Program-made: the position numbers and the translations under genes | Shown: positions 1-8,117 of the stretch, in pieces | Position numbering within the stretch: position 1 is the stretch's first letter | How the letters are laid out: each line of letters begins with the position of its first letter | Assembly: GCF_008042145.1 (NCBI RefSeq) | Contig: NZ_RDBH01000141.1 | Span: 989,982-1,026,854 of the forward strand | Length of the DNA: 36,873 nucleotides | From: Streptomyces sp. adm13(2018) | GTDB taxonomy: Bacteria; Actinomycetota; Actinomycetes; Streptomycetales; Streptomycetaceae | Direction: 5' to 3' | The notes under the pieces: model-generated | What the model was told of the DNA's origin: nothing | The model's input: only the letters and a program-made list of their open reading frames with translations | Databases searched by the model: none

Positions 1-71
1 CAGCCCCGCTCACCCACCCCCTGAGGCGGCGAACCGGGCCACAGGCGCGCGTCTGCGACACTGGTAGCACC

Positions 72-1178
72 ATGCCCAAGCCCGGAGAACTCACTTTCGT
101 CGCCCCCCGCGGAGCCAAGAAGCCGCCGCGGCACCTGGCCGACCTCACGCCCGCCGAGCGGAAGGAGGCCGTCGCCGCGATCGGTGAGAAGCCGTTCCGC
201 GCCAAGCAGCTGTCCACCCACTACTTCGCGCGGTACGCGCACGATCCCGCCGAGTGGACGGACATCCCGGCCGCCTCGCGGGAGAAGTTGGCCGGGGAGC
301 TGCTGCCCGATCTGATGTCCGTCGTCCGGCACATCTCGTGCGACGACGACACCACCCGCAAGACCCTGTGGCGGCTGCACGACGGCACACTCGTCGAGTC
401 GGTGCTCATGCGCTACCCGGACCGGGTGACCATGTGCATCTCCTCGCAGGCCGGCTGCGGGATGAACTGCCCGTTCTGCGCGACGGGGCAGGCCGGGCTC
501 GACCGGAACCTGTCGACCGCCGAGATCGTGCACCAGATCGTGGACGGCATGCGGTCGCTGCGCGACGGCGAGGTGCCCGGGGGACCGGCGCGGCTCTCCA
601 ACATCGTGTTCATGGGCATGGGGGAGCCGCTCGCGAACTACAAGCGGGTCGTCGGCGCCGTCCGGCGCCTCACCGACCCCGAGCCGGACGGCCTCGGGCT
701 CTCGCAGCGCGGGATCACCGTGTCCACGGTGGGTCTGGTGCCCGCGATGCTGCGGTTCGCCGACGAGGGCTTCAAGTGCCGGCTCGCGGTCTCGCTGCAC
801 GCCCCGGACGACGAGCTCAGGGACACCCTGGTGCCCGTCAACACGCGCTGGAAGGTGCGGGAGGTCCTGGACGCGGCCTGGGAGTACGCGGAGAAGTCCG
901 GCCGCCGGATCTCCATCGAGTACGCGCTCATCCGGGACATCAACGACCAGGCGTGGCGCGGTGACCTGCTGGGCCGGCTGCTCAAGGGGCGCCGGGTGCA
1001 CGTCAACCTGATCCCGCTGAACCCGACGCCGGGTTCGAAGTGGACGGCGTCGCGTCCGGAGGACGAGAAGGCCTTCGTCGAGGCCATCGCCCGCCACGGC
1101 GTGCCGGTGACCGTCCGGGACACCCGCGGCCAGGAGATCGACGGCGCCTGTGGACAGCTGGCGGCCGCCGAGCGCTGA
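72..1178 (+). CDS. rlmN: 23S rRNA (adenine(2503)-C(2))-methyltransferase RlmN
   Basis: Radical-SAM enzyme that methylates C2 of A2503 in 23S rRNA (and A37 of some tRNAs), tuning peptidyl-transferase fidelity in the cytoplasm. The 368-residue protein has the usual family length. The [4Fe-4S] cluster motif CGMNCPFC gives Cys129, Cys133 and Cys136. Cys122 (in TMCISSQAG) and Cys360 (in DGACGQL) match the two mechanistic cysteines of the family, the resolving and the methyl-carrying one. The SAM-binding GMGEP motif is present ([12 protein letters not shown]). The ATG at 72 has no strong Shine-Dalgarno, but the protein begins sensibly there. It stands alone upstream of the thiamine riboswitch and I see no operon partner inside the window. 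Confidence 0.97.
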   Translation: MPKPGELTFVAPRGAKKPPRHLADLTPAERKEAVAAIGEKPFRAKQLSTHYFARYAHDPAEWTDIPAASREKLAGELLPDLMSVVRHISCDDDTTRKTLWRLHDGTLVESVLMRYPDRVTMCISSQAGCGMNCPFCATGQAGLDRNLSTAEIVHQIVDGMRSLRDGEVPGGPARLSNIVFMGMGEPLANYKRVVGAVRRLTDPEPDGLGLSQRGITVSTVGLVPAMLRFADEGFKCRLAVSLHAPDDELRDTLVPVNTRWKVREVLDAAWEYAEKSGRRISIEYALIRDINDQAWRGDLLGRLLKGRRVHVNLIPLNPTPGSKWTASRPEDEKAFVEAIARHGVPVTVRDTRGQEIDGACGQLAAAER

Positions 1179-1210
1179 CCTTGTACTCTGAGGTCGAACA
1201 CATCTCCATA

Positions 1211-1310
1211 TTCCGACAGGGGAGCGCCACAGCGCTGAGAGTGCGGTCACCGTAGGACCGCAGACCCTCTGAACCTTGCCCAGGTCATTCTGGGTAGGAA
1301 GTTCGGTCGT
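1211..1310 (+). promoter_or_regulatory. TPP riboswitch (THI element)
   Basis: The conserved TPP-aptamer blocks occur in order: GGGGAGC at 1218-1224, GCTGAGA at 1234-1240, ACCCTCTGAACC at 1264-1275, and a variant of the pyrophosphate-sensor helix around CCAGGTCATTCTGGGTAGG at 1280-1298. A short variable P3 helix (GCGGTC...GACCGC) lies between the CTGAGA and ACCCT blocks. Its position directly upstream of a thiamine importer fits: thiamine pyrophosphate should switch the operon off. Boundaries are approximate because the closing P1 helix is imperfect. Confidence 0.93.
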
Positions 1311-1327
1311 TAACTCAAGCTGTTGCG

Positions 1328-1363
1328 CCCTGCCCGCGCCCGGTCCGCCGGTCGTGGGCAGGG
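1328..1363 (+). terminator. GC-rich hairpin downstream of TPP aptamer, candidate expression-platform terminator
   Basis: The arms CCCTGCCC (1328-1335) and GGGCAGGG (1356-1363) are perfectly complementary. The loop region can form an extra inner stem, CCGG-TCCG-CCGG. There is no U-tract, as is common for actinobacterial terminators. Its location between aptamer and thiB suggests a role in riboswitch readout. Confidence 0.45.
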
Positions 1364-1373
1364 CCGCGTCTCT

Positions 1374-1393
1374 TCCTGGTCACACCCAGGAGG
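1374..1393 (+). promoter_or_regulatory. Ribosome-binding site of thiB inside a small hairpin
   Basis: The Shine-Dalgarno AGGAGG (1388-1393) lies 6 nt before the GTG start of thiB. TCCTGG (1374-1379) pairs with CCAGGA (1386-1391), burying AGGA of the ribosome-binding site. This could be the translational arm of the riboswitch. It also fixes the thiB start codon. Confidence 0.5.
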
Positions 1394-1399
1394 AATCCA

Positions 1400-2509
1400 G
1401 TGAGCACCCATCAGGTGAGCATCAAGAAGGCCGCGGCCGCCGCGCTCGTCGCCGCGCTCGGCGTCACCACCCTCGCCGCCTGCGGCGCGGACGACGCCGG
1501 CAAGGCGGCCGGCCCGTCCGGCGCGCCCGCGCCCAAGACCGTGACCCTCGTCAGTCACGACTCGTTCAACGCCTCCAAGGAGGTGCTGGCCGCGTTCACG
1601 AAGCAGACCGGCTTCACCGTCAAGGTGCTGAAGAGCGGCGACGCCGGCGAGGCCGTCAACAAGGAGATCCTGACCAAGGGCTCCCCGCAGGGCGACGTCT
1701 TCTTCGGCGTGGACAACACGCTGCTGTCCCGCGCCCTCGACAACGGCATCTTCGTGCCATACGCGGCGAAGGGCGTAGACCGGGTCCCGGCGGCGTACCG
1801 GCTCGACAAGGAGCGGCGGGTCACGCCCGTCGACACCGGTGACATCTGCGTCAACTACGACAAGAAGTACTTCGCCGACAAGAAGCTCGCGCCGCCGGTC
1901 ACCTTCGACGACCTGGCGAAGCCCGCGTACAAGGACCTGCTCGTGGTGGAGAACCCGGAGCGGTCCTCCCCGGGCCTCGGCTTCCTCCTCGGTACGGCCG
2001 CGAAGTACGGGGACGACGGCTGGCAGGACTACTGGAAGAAGCTCAAGGCCAACGGCGTGAAGACCGTCGACAGCTGGGAGCTCGCCTACAACCAGGAGTT
2101 CTCCGGCTCGGCCGGCGGCAAGCAGGCCAAGGGCGACCGGCCGCTCGTCGTCTCGTACGCCTCCAGCCCGCCGGTCGAGGTGCTCTACGGCGAGCCGCAG
2201 CCGAAGACGGCCCCCACCGGGGTGTCCACCGGGACCTGCTTCCGGCAGACCGAGTTCGCGGGCCTGCTGAACGGCGCGAAGAACCCCGAGGGCGGCAAGG
2301 CGCTGATCGACTTCCTGATCTCGAAGAAGTTCCAGGAGGACATGCCGCTCCAGATGTTCGTCAACCCGGTGGCCGAGGACGCGGCCCTGCCCGAGCTGTT
2401 CACGAAGCACGGCGTGGTGGTCGACAAGCCGGAGACCATGGCGCCCGAGAAGATCGCCGAGAAGCGTGACCCGTGGATCCAGCAGTGGTCGTCGCTCGTC
2501 CTGAAGTAG
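1400..2509 (+). CDS. thiB: Thiamine ABC transporter substrate-binding lipoprotein
   Basis: Extracellular, lipid-anchored receptor that captures thiamine (or its phosphates) and delivers it to ThiP/ThiQ. The protein has 369 residues. The N-terminus is a lipoprotein signal: lysines at KK, a hydrophobic stretch, and lipobox LAAC with the cysteine near residue 27. The mature part carries typical ThiB stretches, VTLVSHDSFNASKEVL, GDVFFGVDNTLLSRAL and DTGDICVNYDKKYF. GTG at 1400 is chosen because of the AGGAGG 6 nt upstream. It is the first gene of a three-gene operon and lies directly behind the TPP riboswitch, which supports thiamine specificity over other iron- or sugar-type binding proteins. 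Confidence 0.95.
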   Translation: MSTHQVSIKKAAAAALVAALGVTTLAACGADDAGKAAGPSGAPAPKTVTLVSHDSFNASKEVLAAFTKQTGFTVKVLKSGDAGEAVNKEILTKGSPQGDVFFGVDNTLLSRALDNGIFVPYAAKGVDRVPAAYRLDKERRVTPVDTGDICVNYDKKYFADKKLAPPVTFDDLAKPAYKDLLVVENPERSSPGLGFLLGTAAKYGDDGWQDYWKKLKANGVKTVDSWELAYNQEFSGSAGGKQAKGDRPLVVSYASSPPVEVLYGEPQPKTAPTGVSTGTCFRQTEFAGLLNGAKNPEGGKALIDFLISKKFQEDMPLQMFVNPVAEDAALPELFTKHGVVVDKPETMAPEKIAEKRDPWIQQWSSLVLK

Positions 2510-4161
2510 TCCCCGACCGCCGGGGAAGCGCGGCGCGGCTCGGCCTGATGGCCGTGCCCGTCGCCTTCTTCGCGCTCTTCTTCGCCTGGCCCGTCGTATC
2601 GATCGTCGAGCGCGGGCTGCGCGTCGGCGGGCGGTGGCAGTTCGGCCGGTTCGGCGAGACGCTCAGCCGGCCGGAGATCCTCGACGTCCTGTGGTTCACG
2701 CTCTGGCAGGCGCTCGCCTCCACCGGCCTCACCCTGCTGATCGCGCTCCCCGGGGCGTACGTCTTCGCGCGGTTCGAGTTCCGTGGGAAGGGCCTGCTGC
2801 GCGCGGTCGTCACCGTCCCCTTCGTGATGCCGACCGTCATGGTCGGCACGGCCTTCCTCGCGCTCGTCGGGCGCGGCGGGCTCCTCGACGAGCTGTGGGG
2901 CGTACGGCTCGACACCACGGTCTGGGCGATCCTGATCGCCCACGTCTTCTTCAACTACGCCGTCGTCGTACGGACCGTCGGGGGACTCTGGGCGCAGCTC
3001 GACCCCCGTCAGGAGGAGGCCGCCCGGGTGCTCGGGGCCTCCCGCTGGCGGGCCTGGCGGACGGTGACCCTGCCGGCGCTGGCCCCGTCCGTGGCCGCGG
3101 CCGCGCTGATGGTCTTCCTCTTCACCGCGAGCTCGTTCGCCGTCGTCCAGATCCTCGGCGGATCCACGTACTCCACCCTGGAGACGGAGATCTACCGGCA
3201 GACCGTCGTCCGCTTCGACCTGACCACGGCGGCCGTCCTCACGCTGGTGCAGTTCGCCGCCGTCGGCGCGGTCCTCGCCGTGCACGCCCGGACCGTCCGC
3301 CGGCGGGAGACGGCGCTGCGGATGGTGGCGCCCGAACAGACGGCCCGCCGGCCCCGGGGCGTCGGCCAGTGGGCGCTCTTCGCGGGCGTGCTGCTCTCGA
3401 TCGCCCTGCTGATCGTGCTGCCGCTCGGGGTGCTCGTCGAGCGGTCCTTCGCCACCTCCCACGGCTACGGGCTGGACTACTACCGGGCCCTGCAGACCCC
3501 GGACCCCTCCGGCACCTTCCTGGTGCCCCTGCTCGACACGATCGGCAACTCGCTGCGGTACGCCGTCGTCGCCACCCTGATCGCCCTCGTCATCGGCGGG
3601 CTCGCGGCGGCCGCGCTGACCCGGCGGGCGGGCAGGCTCGTCCGCGGCTTCGACGCGCTGCTCATGCTGCCGCTCGGGGTGTCGGCCGTGACCGTCGGCT
3701 TCGGCTTCCTCATCACGCTCGACGAGCCGCCGTTCGACCTGCGGGCCAGCTGGATCCTCGTACCGCTGGCGCAGGCACTGGTCGGTGTGCCCTTCGTCGT
3801 ACGGACCATGCTGCCGGTGCTCCGCGCGGTCGACGAGCGGCTGCGGGAAGCGGCGGCCGTGCTCGGCGCCTCGCCGTGGCGGGCCTGGCGGGAGGTGGAC
3901 CTGCCGCTGGTGCGGCGGGCGCTGCTGATCGCCGCCGGCTTCGCGTTCGCCGTCTCGCTGGGCGAGTTCGGCGCGACCGTCTTCATCGCACGCCCCGACA
4001 GCCCGACGCTGCCGGTGGCGGTGGCCCGGCTCCTCGGCCGGCCCGGCGAACTCAACTACGGCCAGGCGATGGCCCTCTCGACGATCCTCATGGTGGTGTG
4101 CGCGGTGTCCCTGCTGCTGCTCGAACGGCTCCGGACCGAACGCACCTCGGGGGAGTTCTGA
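2473..4161 (+). CDS. thiP: Thiamine ABC transporter permease, fused double-domain ThiP
   Basis: Integral membrane channel subunit of the thiamine importer. The protein of about 562 residues carries two binding-protein-dependent permease domains in tandem, with about 12 membrane segments. Each half has an EAA coupling loop: EEAARVLGASRWRAWRTV in the first, REAAAVLGASPWRAWREV in the second. The two loops are nearly identical at DNA level, showing the internal duplication. The frame opens with GTG at 2473, overlapping the end of thiB by 37 nt; GTG at 2485 and ATG at 2548 are alternative starts and no clear Shine-Dalgarno decides. The last A of its stop codon is the first A of the thiQ ATG, so the next gene is translationally coupled. 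Confidence 0.93.
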   Translation: MDPAVVVARPEVVPDRRGSAARLGLMAVPVAFFALFFAWPVVSIVERGLRVGGRWQFGRFGETLSRPEILDVLWFTLWQALASTGLTLLIALPGAYVFARFEFRGKGLLRAVVTVPFVMPTVMVGTAFLALVGRGGLLDELWGVRLDTTVWAILIAHVFFNYAVVVRTVGGLWAQLDPRQEEAARVLGASRWRAWRTVTLPALAPSVAAAALMVFLFTASSFAVVQILGGSTYSTLETEIYRQTVVRFDLTTAAVLTLVQFAAVGAVLAVHARTVRRRETALRMVAPEQTARRPRGVGQWALFAGVLLSIALLIVLPLGVLVERSFATSHGYGLDYYRALQTPDPSGTFLVPLLDTIGNSLRYAVVATLIALVIGGLAAAALTRRAGRLVRGFDALLMLPLGVSAVTVGFGFLITLDEPPFDLRASWILVPLAQALVGVPFVVRTMLPVLRAVDERLREAAAVLGASPWRAWREVDLPLVRRALLIAAGFAFAVSLGEFGATVFIARPDSPTLPVAVARLLGRPGELNYGQAMALSTILMVVCAVSLLLLERLRTERTSGEF

Positions 4162-5189
4162 TGCTGGTACTCGACGGGGCGACCGTACGGTTCGGGGAGC
4201 GGGCCGCGCTCGACGGCGTGGACCTGGAGGTCGCCGACCACGAGATCGTGTCCGTGCTCGGACCCAGCGGCAGCGGCAAGTCCACGCTGCTGCGGGCCGT
4301 CGCCGGACTCCAGGCCCTCGACGGCGGGCGGGTGCTGCTCGGCGGCGCCGACCAGCGCGGGGTGCCGGTGCACCGGCGGGGCGTCGGCCTGATGTTCCAG
4401 GACCACCAGCTGTTCCCGCAGCGGGACGTCGGCGGCAACGTCGCCTTCGGCCTGCGGATGCGCGGGGCCGGGAAGGCGGAGCAGGCCGAGCGGGTGGCGG
4501 AGCTGCTCGACCTCGTCGGCCTGCCGGGCGCCGGGCGGCGGCCCGTCGCCGCGCTCTCCGGCGGTGAGCAGCAGCGGGTGGCGCTGGCCCGGGCCCTCGC
4601 GCCCAGCCCCCGGCTGCTGATGCTCGACGAGCCCCTCGGCCAGCTCGACCGGGGGCTGCGGGAGCGGCTCGTCATGGAGCTGCGGCAGCTCTTCGGCCGG
4701 CTCGGCACCACGGTGCTCGCGGTGACCCACGACCAGGGCGAGGCCTTCGCGCTGGCCGACCGGGTGGTGGTCATGCGGGACGGTCGCATCGCCCAGACGG
4801 GCGCGCCCGTCGAGGTGTGGTCGCGGCCGGCCTCGGAGTTCGTGGCCCGCTTCCTGGGCTTCGACAACGTGGTGGCGGCCCGGGTGACCGGCCCGGTCGC
4901 GGAGACGGCCTGGGGGAAGGTCCCGGTGCCGGACGGCTCACCGCAGGGCGAGCGGCGCCTCCTGGTCAGGCCGGGCGGAGTGCGGCTGGTGCCCGCCGAC
5001 GAGCGGGCGGCCTGGACCGTCGAGTCCCGGACCTTCCGGGGCAGCCGGGTGGCCGTACGGCTGCGCCCGGCGGAGGGGCCGCCGCTGGACGCGGAGCTGC
5101 CGCTGCGGGAGGTGCCGGAGGAGGGCGCCGCGGTGGGGGTGGAGTTCCGGGCGGAGGACGTGGTGGTGCTGGGGGACGACACCCCGTAG
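4161..5189 (+). CDS. thiQ: Thiamine ABC transporter ATP-binding protein, long form
   Basis: Cytoplasmic ATPase that powers ThiB/ThiP. The 342-residue product has Walker A GPSGSGKST, Q-loop MFQDHQLF, signature LSGGEQQRVALARAL, Walker B LLMLDEPLGQLD and H-loop VTHDQGEA. The start overlaps the thiP stop as TGATG. It is about 110 residues longer than the E. coli ThiQ type. The extra C-terminal part (about 235-342) looks like a TOBE-type regulatory or ligand domain, as in spermidine, iron and maltose importers. Family alone would also fit iron or polyamine import; the riboswitch and ThiB/ThiP neighbours give the thiamine call. The stop codon lies in an 18-bp tandem repeat. Confidence 0.92.
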   Translation: MLVLDGATVRFGERAALDGVDLEVADHEIVSVLGPSGSGKSTLLRAVAGLQALDGGRVLLGGADQRGVPVHRRGVGLMFQDHQLFPQRDVGGNVAFGLRMRGAGKAEQAERVAELLDLVGLPGAGRRPVAALSGGEQQRVALARALAPSPRLLMLDEPLGQLDRGLRERLVMELRQLFGRLGTTVLAVTHDQGEAFALADRVVVMRDGRIAQTGAPVEVWSRPASEFVARFLGFDNVVAARVTGPVAETAWGKVPVPDGSPQGERRLLVRPGGVRLVPADERAAWTVESRTFRGSRVAVRLRPAEGPPLDAELPLREVPEEGAAVGVEFRAEDVVVLGDDTP

Positions 5190-5233
5190 CGGGACGACAC
5201 CCCGTGGCGGTGCGACACCTCGTGGCGGTGCGA
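5173..5233 (+). repeat. 18-bp tandem repeat, about 3.4 copies, over the thiQ stop codon
   Basis: Units start at 5173, 5191, 5209 and 5227 (last one partial). Units one and two differ at a single base: GTAGC in the first, which creates the TAG stop of thiQ, and GTGGC in the second. Unit three is more diverged. The 18-bp period is a multiple of three, so the repeats stay in the thiQ reading frame. Confidence 0.85.
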
Positions 5234-5302
5234 TGACTTTCCCGGTGCCGTGGAGTCTCCTGGGTGTTCGTGATGTCTGCCGACCACCCGGGAGGAACCC
5301 CC

Positions 5303-5950
5303 ATGGGCCAGCTGCTCAGAGTCCAGAACTTCATGGTCTCGTCCGACGGATTCGGCACGGGGGAGGGCCAGAGCCTGGAGCGCCCCTTCGGGCACGCGGA
5401 CCCCGGGGCCCTGTTCGCCTGGGCGGGTGCCACCGCGAGCTGGCCCAACCGCACCGACCCCGGGGGCAGCCGCGGACTCGACGACTACTTCACCCGGGAC
5501 TTCTCCCACCACATCGGCGCCGAGATCATGGGCCGCAACAAGTTCGGGCCCCAGCGCGGTCCGTGGCAGGACCACGAGTGGCAGGGCTGGTGGGGTGACG
5601 AGCCGCCGTTCCACACCCCGGTGTTCGTGATGACGCATCACCCGCGTCCGTCGTTCACGCTGTCCGACACGACGTTCCACTTCGTGGAGGGCGACCCGGC
5701 GAGCGTGCTGGCGCGGGCGAAGCAGGCGGCGGACGGCAAGGACGTCCGGCTCGGCGGCGGGGCGACCGTCGTCCGCGCGTTCCTGGACGCGGGCCTCGTC
5801 GACACCCTGCACGTCGCGGTGGCGCCGGTGGAGCTCGGCGCGGGGGTACGGCTCTGGGAGTCGCCCGACGAGCTGCTCGACCGCTATCACCGCGACGTCG
5901 TGCCCAGCCCGGGCGGCGCGGTCACCCACCACCTCTTCTGGCGGAATTGA
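5303..5950 (+). CDS. Stand-alone RibD C-terminal / dihydrofolate-reductase-like protein
   Basis: Small cytoplasmic oxidoreductase of the RibD-C/DHFR fold, 215 residues. Typical features are the N-terminal strand LRVQNFMVSSDGFGTGEGQS, EIMGRNKFGP, PVFVMTHHPRP, the nucleotide-binding glycine turn KDVRLGGGATVVRAFLDAGLVDTL and the C-terminal AVAPVELGAGVRLW. Proteins of this group are NADPH-dependent reductases of unknown substrate; there is no deaminase domain and no riboflavin gene nearby, so a role in riboflavin synthesis is unlikely. ATG at 5303 is chosen for the upstream GGGAGGA; an in-frame upstream ATG at 5264 lacks one. It is monocistronic, with a strong bidirectional terminator after it. 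Confidence 0.85.
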   Translation: MGQLLRVQNFMVSSDGFGTGEGQSLERPFGHADPGALFAWAGATASWPNRTDPGGSRGLDDYFTRDFSHHIGAEIMGRNKFGPQRGPWQDHEWQGWWGDEPPFHTPVFVMTHHPRPSFTLSDTTFHFVEGDPASVLARAKQAADGKDVRLGGGATVVRAFLDAGLVDTLHVAVAPVELGAGVRLWESPDELLDRYHRDVVPSPGGAVTHHLFWRN

Positions 5951-5996
5951 GCCGCCTTCTGTCGGAACTGAGGCTCCGGCCCGCCGTCCGGGGACG

Positions 5997-6036
5997 CCGA
6001 AGGGGGGTGCCGTGCGGACACGGCACCCCCCTTCGG
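5997..6036. terminator. Bidirectional terminator hairpin
   Basis: Perfect 18-bp inverted repeat, CCGAAGGGGGGTGCCGTG (5997-6014) against its complement (6019-6036), with a 4-nt loop. It sits between the converging ends of the DHFR-like gene (+) and the ABC permease gene (-). Confidence 0.88.
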
Positions 6037-6042
6037 TTCGGC

Positions 6043-7194
6043 TCAGCCGGTCAGCGGCAGCGCCGCCAGCTCGGCCACGACCCAGGTGAGCGGGAGGAAG
6101 ACCGCGAGCAGGACGCCGACGCGCAGCAGGGCCGCCGAGCGGAGGGCCGTGGGCGGGGCGCCGATGCGGAGGAGGGCCTCGGTGGTGTGGGCGCGGCTCT
6201 GCCGGGACTCCAGGGCCGCGGTGAGCAGGGTCGCCGTCGTGCAGGCCAGGACGAGGGTCGCGCCCAGGCCGGTGAGCGGGCCGAAGGCGCCGGGCCCGGT
6301 GCCCTCCTGGTGGAGGGTGGTCGCCGCGAGGGTCCCGGAGAGCACCGCGCTGACTACGCCCAGGGGGCGGCCGATGCGCCGGGCCTCATCCATCAGGACG
6401 CGGCCCGCGAGCAGCCGGGCGGCGCCCGGCCGGACGGCCTGGAGGAGGCGTCCGCAGCCGTGGACGATGCCCGGGCCGGCCATCGCGAGGCCGACGGCGG
6501 TGAGGACCCAGCCGGCCAGGACGCCCGCCGGGTTGCCGTCGAAGCGGCCCGGCAGGGGGAGGGCGTCGCCTGCTCCGCTTCGGCCGGCGTACGTCTCGAC
6601 GGCCAGGCCGACCGCGACCAGGGCGACGCCCCACGGCAGCCCGGACGGCATCGGCCGCTCGGCGCCCTCGGGCGGGGCGGGCGCGGTGCGCGGCCGCAGG
6701 GCGAGGGCCGCGGCCGTGGCGGCGACGACCGGGAGGACGGCGAGCAGGGTGAGGGCGGCGGCGAGCGGGATCGGCTGGTCGGCGGCGAGCAGGTCGGCGG
6801 CGGCCCCGTCGAACGGCAGGCCCGTGATGTCGCCGCGCAGGTGCAGGTAGAACAGCAGCGCGACCACAGAGCCCAGGGTGCAGGCGACGGCGGTCGACGC
6901 GGCGGCGATCGCGGTGAGGCGGGCGGGGCCGAGGCCGATGGAGGAGAGCCCGGGGCGGGGCCGGGTGCTGGGGTCGGTCCGGGCGACCGCGACCGCGAAC
7001 TGGACGGTGGCGGCGAGCGGCAGGACGCACCAGAGCAGCCGCAGGACGGACGCCGAGGACCGCTCGGGGTGCCCGACGGCGTAACCGAGGGTGCAGAGCA
7101 GGAGGAAGCCGACCCCCGCCGCCGCGGCGGCGACGAGGAGCCGGCGCGTCTGGACGAGGGGGTGGGCCCCGCGGGCTACACGGAGAGCGAGCAC
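6043..7194 (-). CDS. ABC transporter permease, about nine membrane segments
   Basis: Integral membrane protein of about 383 residues, rich in Ala, Leu and Val, with roughly nine hydrophobic segments (for example LLVAAAAAGVGFLLLCTLGY near the N-terminus and VGVLLAVFLPLTWVVAELA at the C-terminus). A mid-region like LLAGRVLMDEARRIGRPLG resembles the cytoplasmic linkers of FtsX/MacB-type permeases in Streptomyces. The GTG start at 7194 is inferred from GGAGGG about 10 nt upstream and from the overlap of 19 nt with the end of the ATPase gene, which implies translational coupling. Substrate is unknown; peptide, antibiotic or lipid export would fit this family. There is no substrate-binding protein next to it, in agreement with an exporter. 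Confidence 0.8.
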   Translation of the reverse strand: MLALRVARGAHPLVQTRRLLVAAAAAGVGFLLLCTLGYAVGHPERSSASVLRLLWCVLPLAATVQFAVAVARTDPSTRPRPGLSSIGLGPARLTAIAAASTAVACTLGSVVALLFYLHLRGDITGLPFDGAAADLLAADQPIPLAAALTLLAVLPVVAATAAALALRPRTAPAPPEGAERPMPSGLPWGVALVAVGLAVETYAGRSGAGDALPLPGRFDGNPAGVLAGWVLTAVGLAMAGPGIVHGCGRLLQAVRPGAARLLAGRVLMDEARRIGRPLGVVSAVLSGTLAATTLHQEGTGPGAFGPLTGLGATLVLACTTATLLTAALESRQSRAHTTEALLRIGAPPTALRSAALLRVGVLLAVFLPLTWVVAELAALPLTG

Positions 7195-7904
7195 GCGGCG
7201 ACGCCCTCCGCTCCTGACACCGGGGGTACGGCGCCGACCCGGCGTCCGTCGAGGAGCGCGACCGTGCGGTCGGCGAGCGCCGCGACCTCCGGGTCGTGGG
7301 TGGCGAGGAGCACGGTGATGCCGTGCGAGCGGGCGGCGGCGGTCAGCGTGCGCAGGACCTGGGCGCCGTCGGCCCGGTGCAGGATCGCGGTGGGTTCGTC
7401 GGCGAAGAGGACCGCCGGGGTGGTGACCAGCGCGCGGGCGATGGCGATGCGCTGGCGTTCCGCGTGGCTGAGGGCGTGCGGGCGCTTGCGGGCGCAGGCA
7501 CCGATGTCGAGGCGGTCCAGCCATTCGACGGCGGCCGTCCGGGCGGCCCGGTGGGGGGTGCCGCGGAGCAGCAGCGGGAGGGCGGCGTTCTCCCAGCCGT
7601 TGAGCTCGGGGACGAGACCGGGTTCGGGGTCGATCCAGCCGAAGCGGTCGCGGCGGAGCCGTTCCCGGTCGGCGGTCGTCAGGGTGTGCACCGGGCCGCT
7701 GTTGAACCAGACCTCGCCCTGCTGGGCGACGAGCTGGCCGGACAGGCAGCGCATGAGGGTGGTCTTGCCGCTGCCGCGCGGGCCGACGAGGGCGAGGATC
7801 TCGCCCTCGCGGACGCCGAGGGAGACGCCGCTGAGGGCGTCCGAACCGCCCAGCTCGCAGTGCAGGGAACGCGCCCAGAGCACGTCGTTGTCCGGTGGTG
7901 CCAT
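7176..7904 (-). CDS. ABC transporter ATP-binding protein (MacB/LolD-like) with atypical signature
   Basis: Cytoplasmic ATPase partner of the permease that follows and overlaps it. From ATG at 7904 the product has 242 residues. Walker A is GPRGSGKTT (41-49) and Walker B VLFADEPTA; the H-loop is LLATHDPEVAALAD. The signature is LSHAERQR instead of LSGGQ/E, and the Q-loop region reads FGWIDPEPGL without an evident glutamine. Frame openness upstream allows a longer start at GTG 7975 or even ATG 8072. The 7904 start is preferred for its GAGGTG ribosome site, but the 7975 GTG lies just after a possible -10 element and could be used on a leaderless mRNA. Confidence 0.85.
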   Translation of the reverse strand: MAPPDNDVLWARSLHCELGGSDALSGVSLGVREGEILALVGPRGSGKTTLMRCLSGQLVAQQGEVWFNSGPVHTLTTADRERLRRDRFGWIDPEPGLVPELNGWENAALPLLLRGTPHRAARTAAVEWLDRLDIGACARKRPHALSHAERQRIAIARALVTTPAVLFADEPTAILHRADGAQVLRTLTAAARSHGITVLLATHDPEVAALADRTVALLDGRRVGAVPPVSGAEGVAACSLSV

Positions 7905-8019
7905 GGCGTACACCTCGATGTCGGATCCGGTCTGTTCCCCCGTCCGGGGGAACGAAGGGACGGGCCTGTCGGTCACTGGGCACCGTAAGTATTCGGATCC
8001 GTTCGTACGGACAGCACGC

Positions 8020-8064
8020 GGCCCGGGCCGCCGCCATCCACTCGGATGGCGCCATGCCCGGGCC
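8020..8064. terminator. Two-stage GC-rich hairpin between ABC ATPase and aminotransferase genes
   Basis: Outer arms GGCCCGGGC (8020-8028) and GCCCGGGCC (8056-8064) enclose an inner stem GCCATCC (8033-8039) / GGATGGC (8044-8050) with loop ACTC. It lies upstream of the ABC genes and downstream of the aminotransferase on the minus strand. It probably insulates the two units. Confidence 0.55.
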
Positions 8065-8069
8065 GGGGT

Positions 8070-8089
8070 CACGCCGTGAGGGCGGCGTG
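8070..8089 (-). terminator. Short hairpin after the aminotransferase stop
   Basis: CACGCCG (8070-8076) and CGGCGTG (8083-8089) form a 7-bp stem with a 6-nt loop. It lies about 30 bp beyond the stop of the minus-strand aminotransferase gene and is probably part of its terminator together with the larger hairpin next to it. Confidence 0.5.
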
Positions 8090-8117
8090 ATGTCGTGTGC
8101 CTCGCGGGGCGGGGACC

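Noticed and set aside
1-24. Open frame ending in TGA at 22-24, possible 3' end of an upstream gene (a cdsA-type gene often precedes rlmN).
   Set aside because: Only seven codons are visible and none is diagnostic.
2998-3930. Near-identical DNA stretches (TGGCGGGCCTGGCGG) in the two halves of thiP.
   Set aside because: Explained by the ancient internal duplication of the permease domain and its EAA loop, not a recent repeat.
5947-8079. 710-codon open frame on the plus strand over the ABC genes.
   Set aside because: Low-complexity Gly/Arg/Glu translation antisense to two genes with clear domains.
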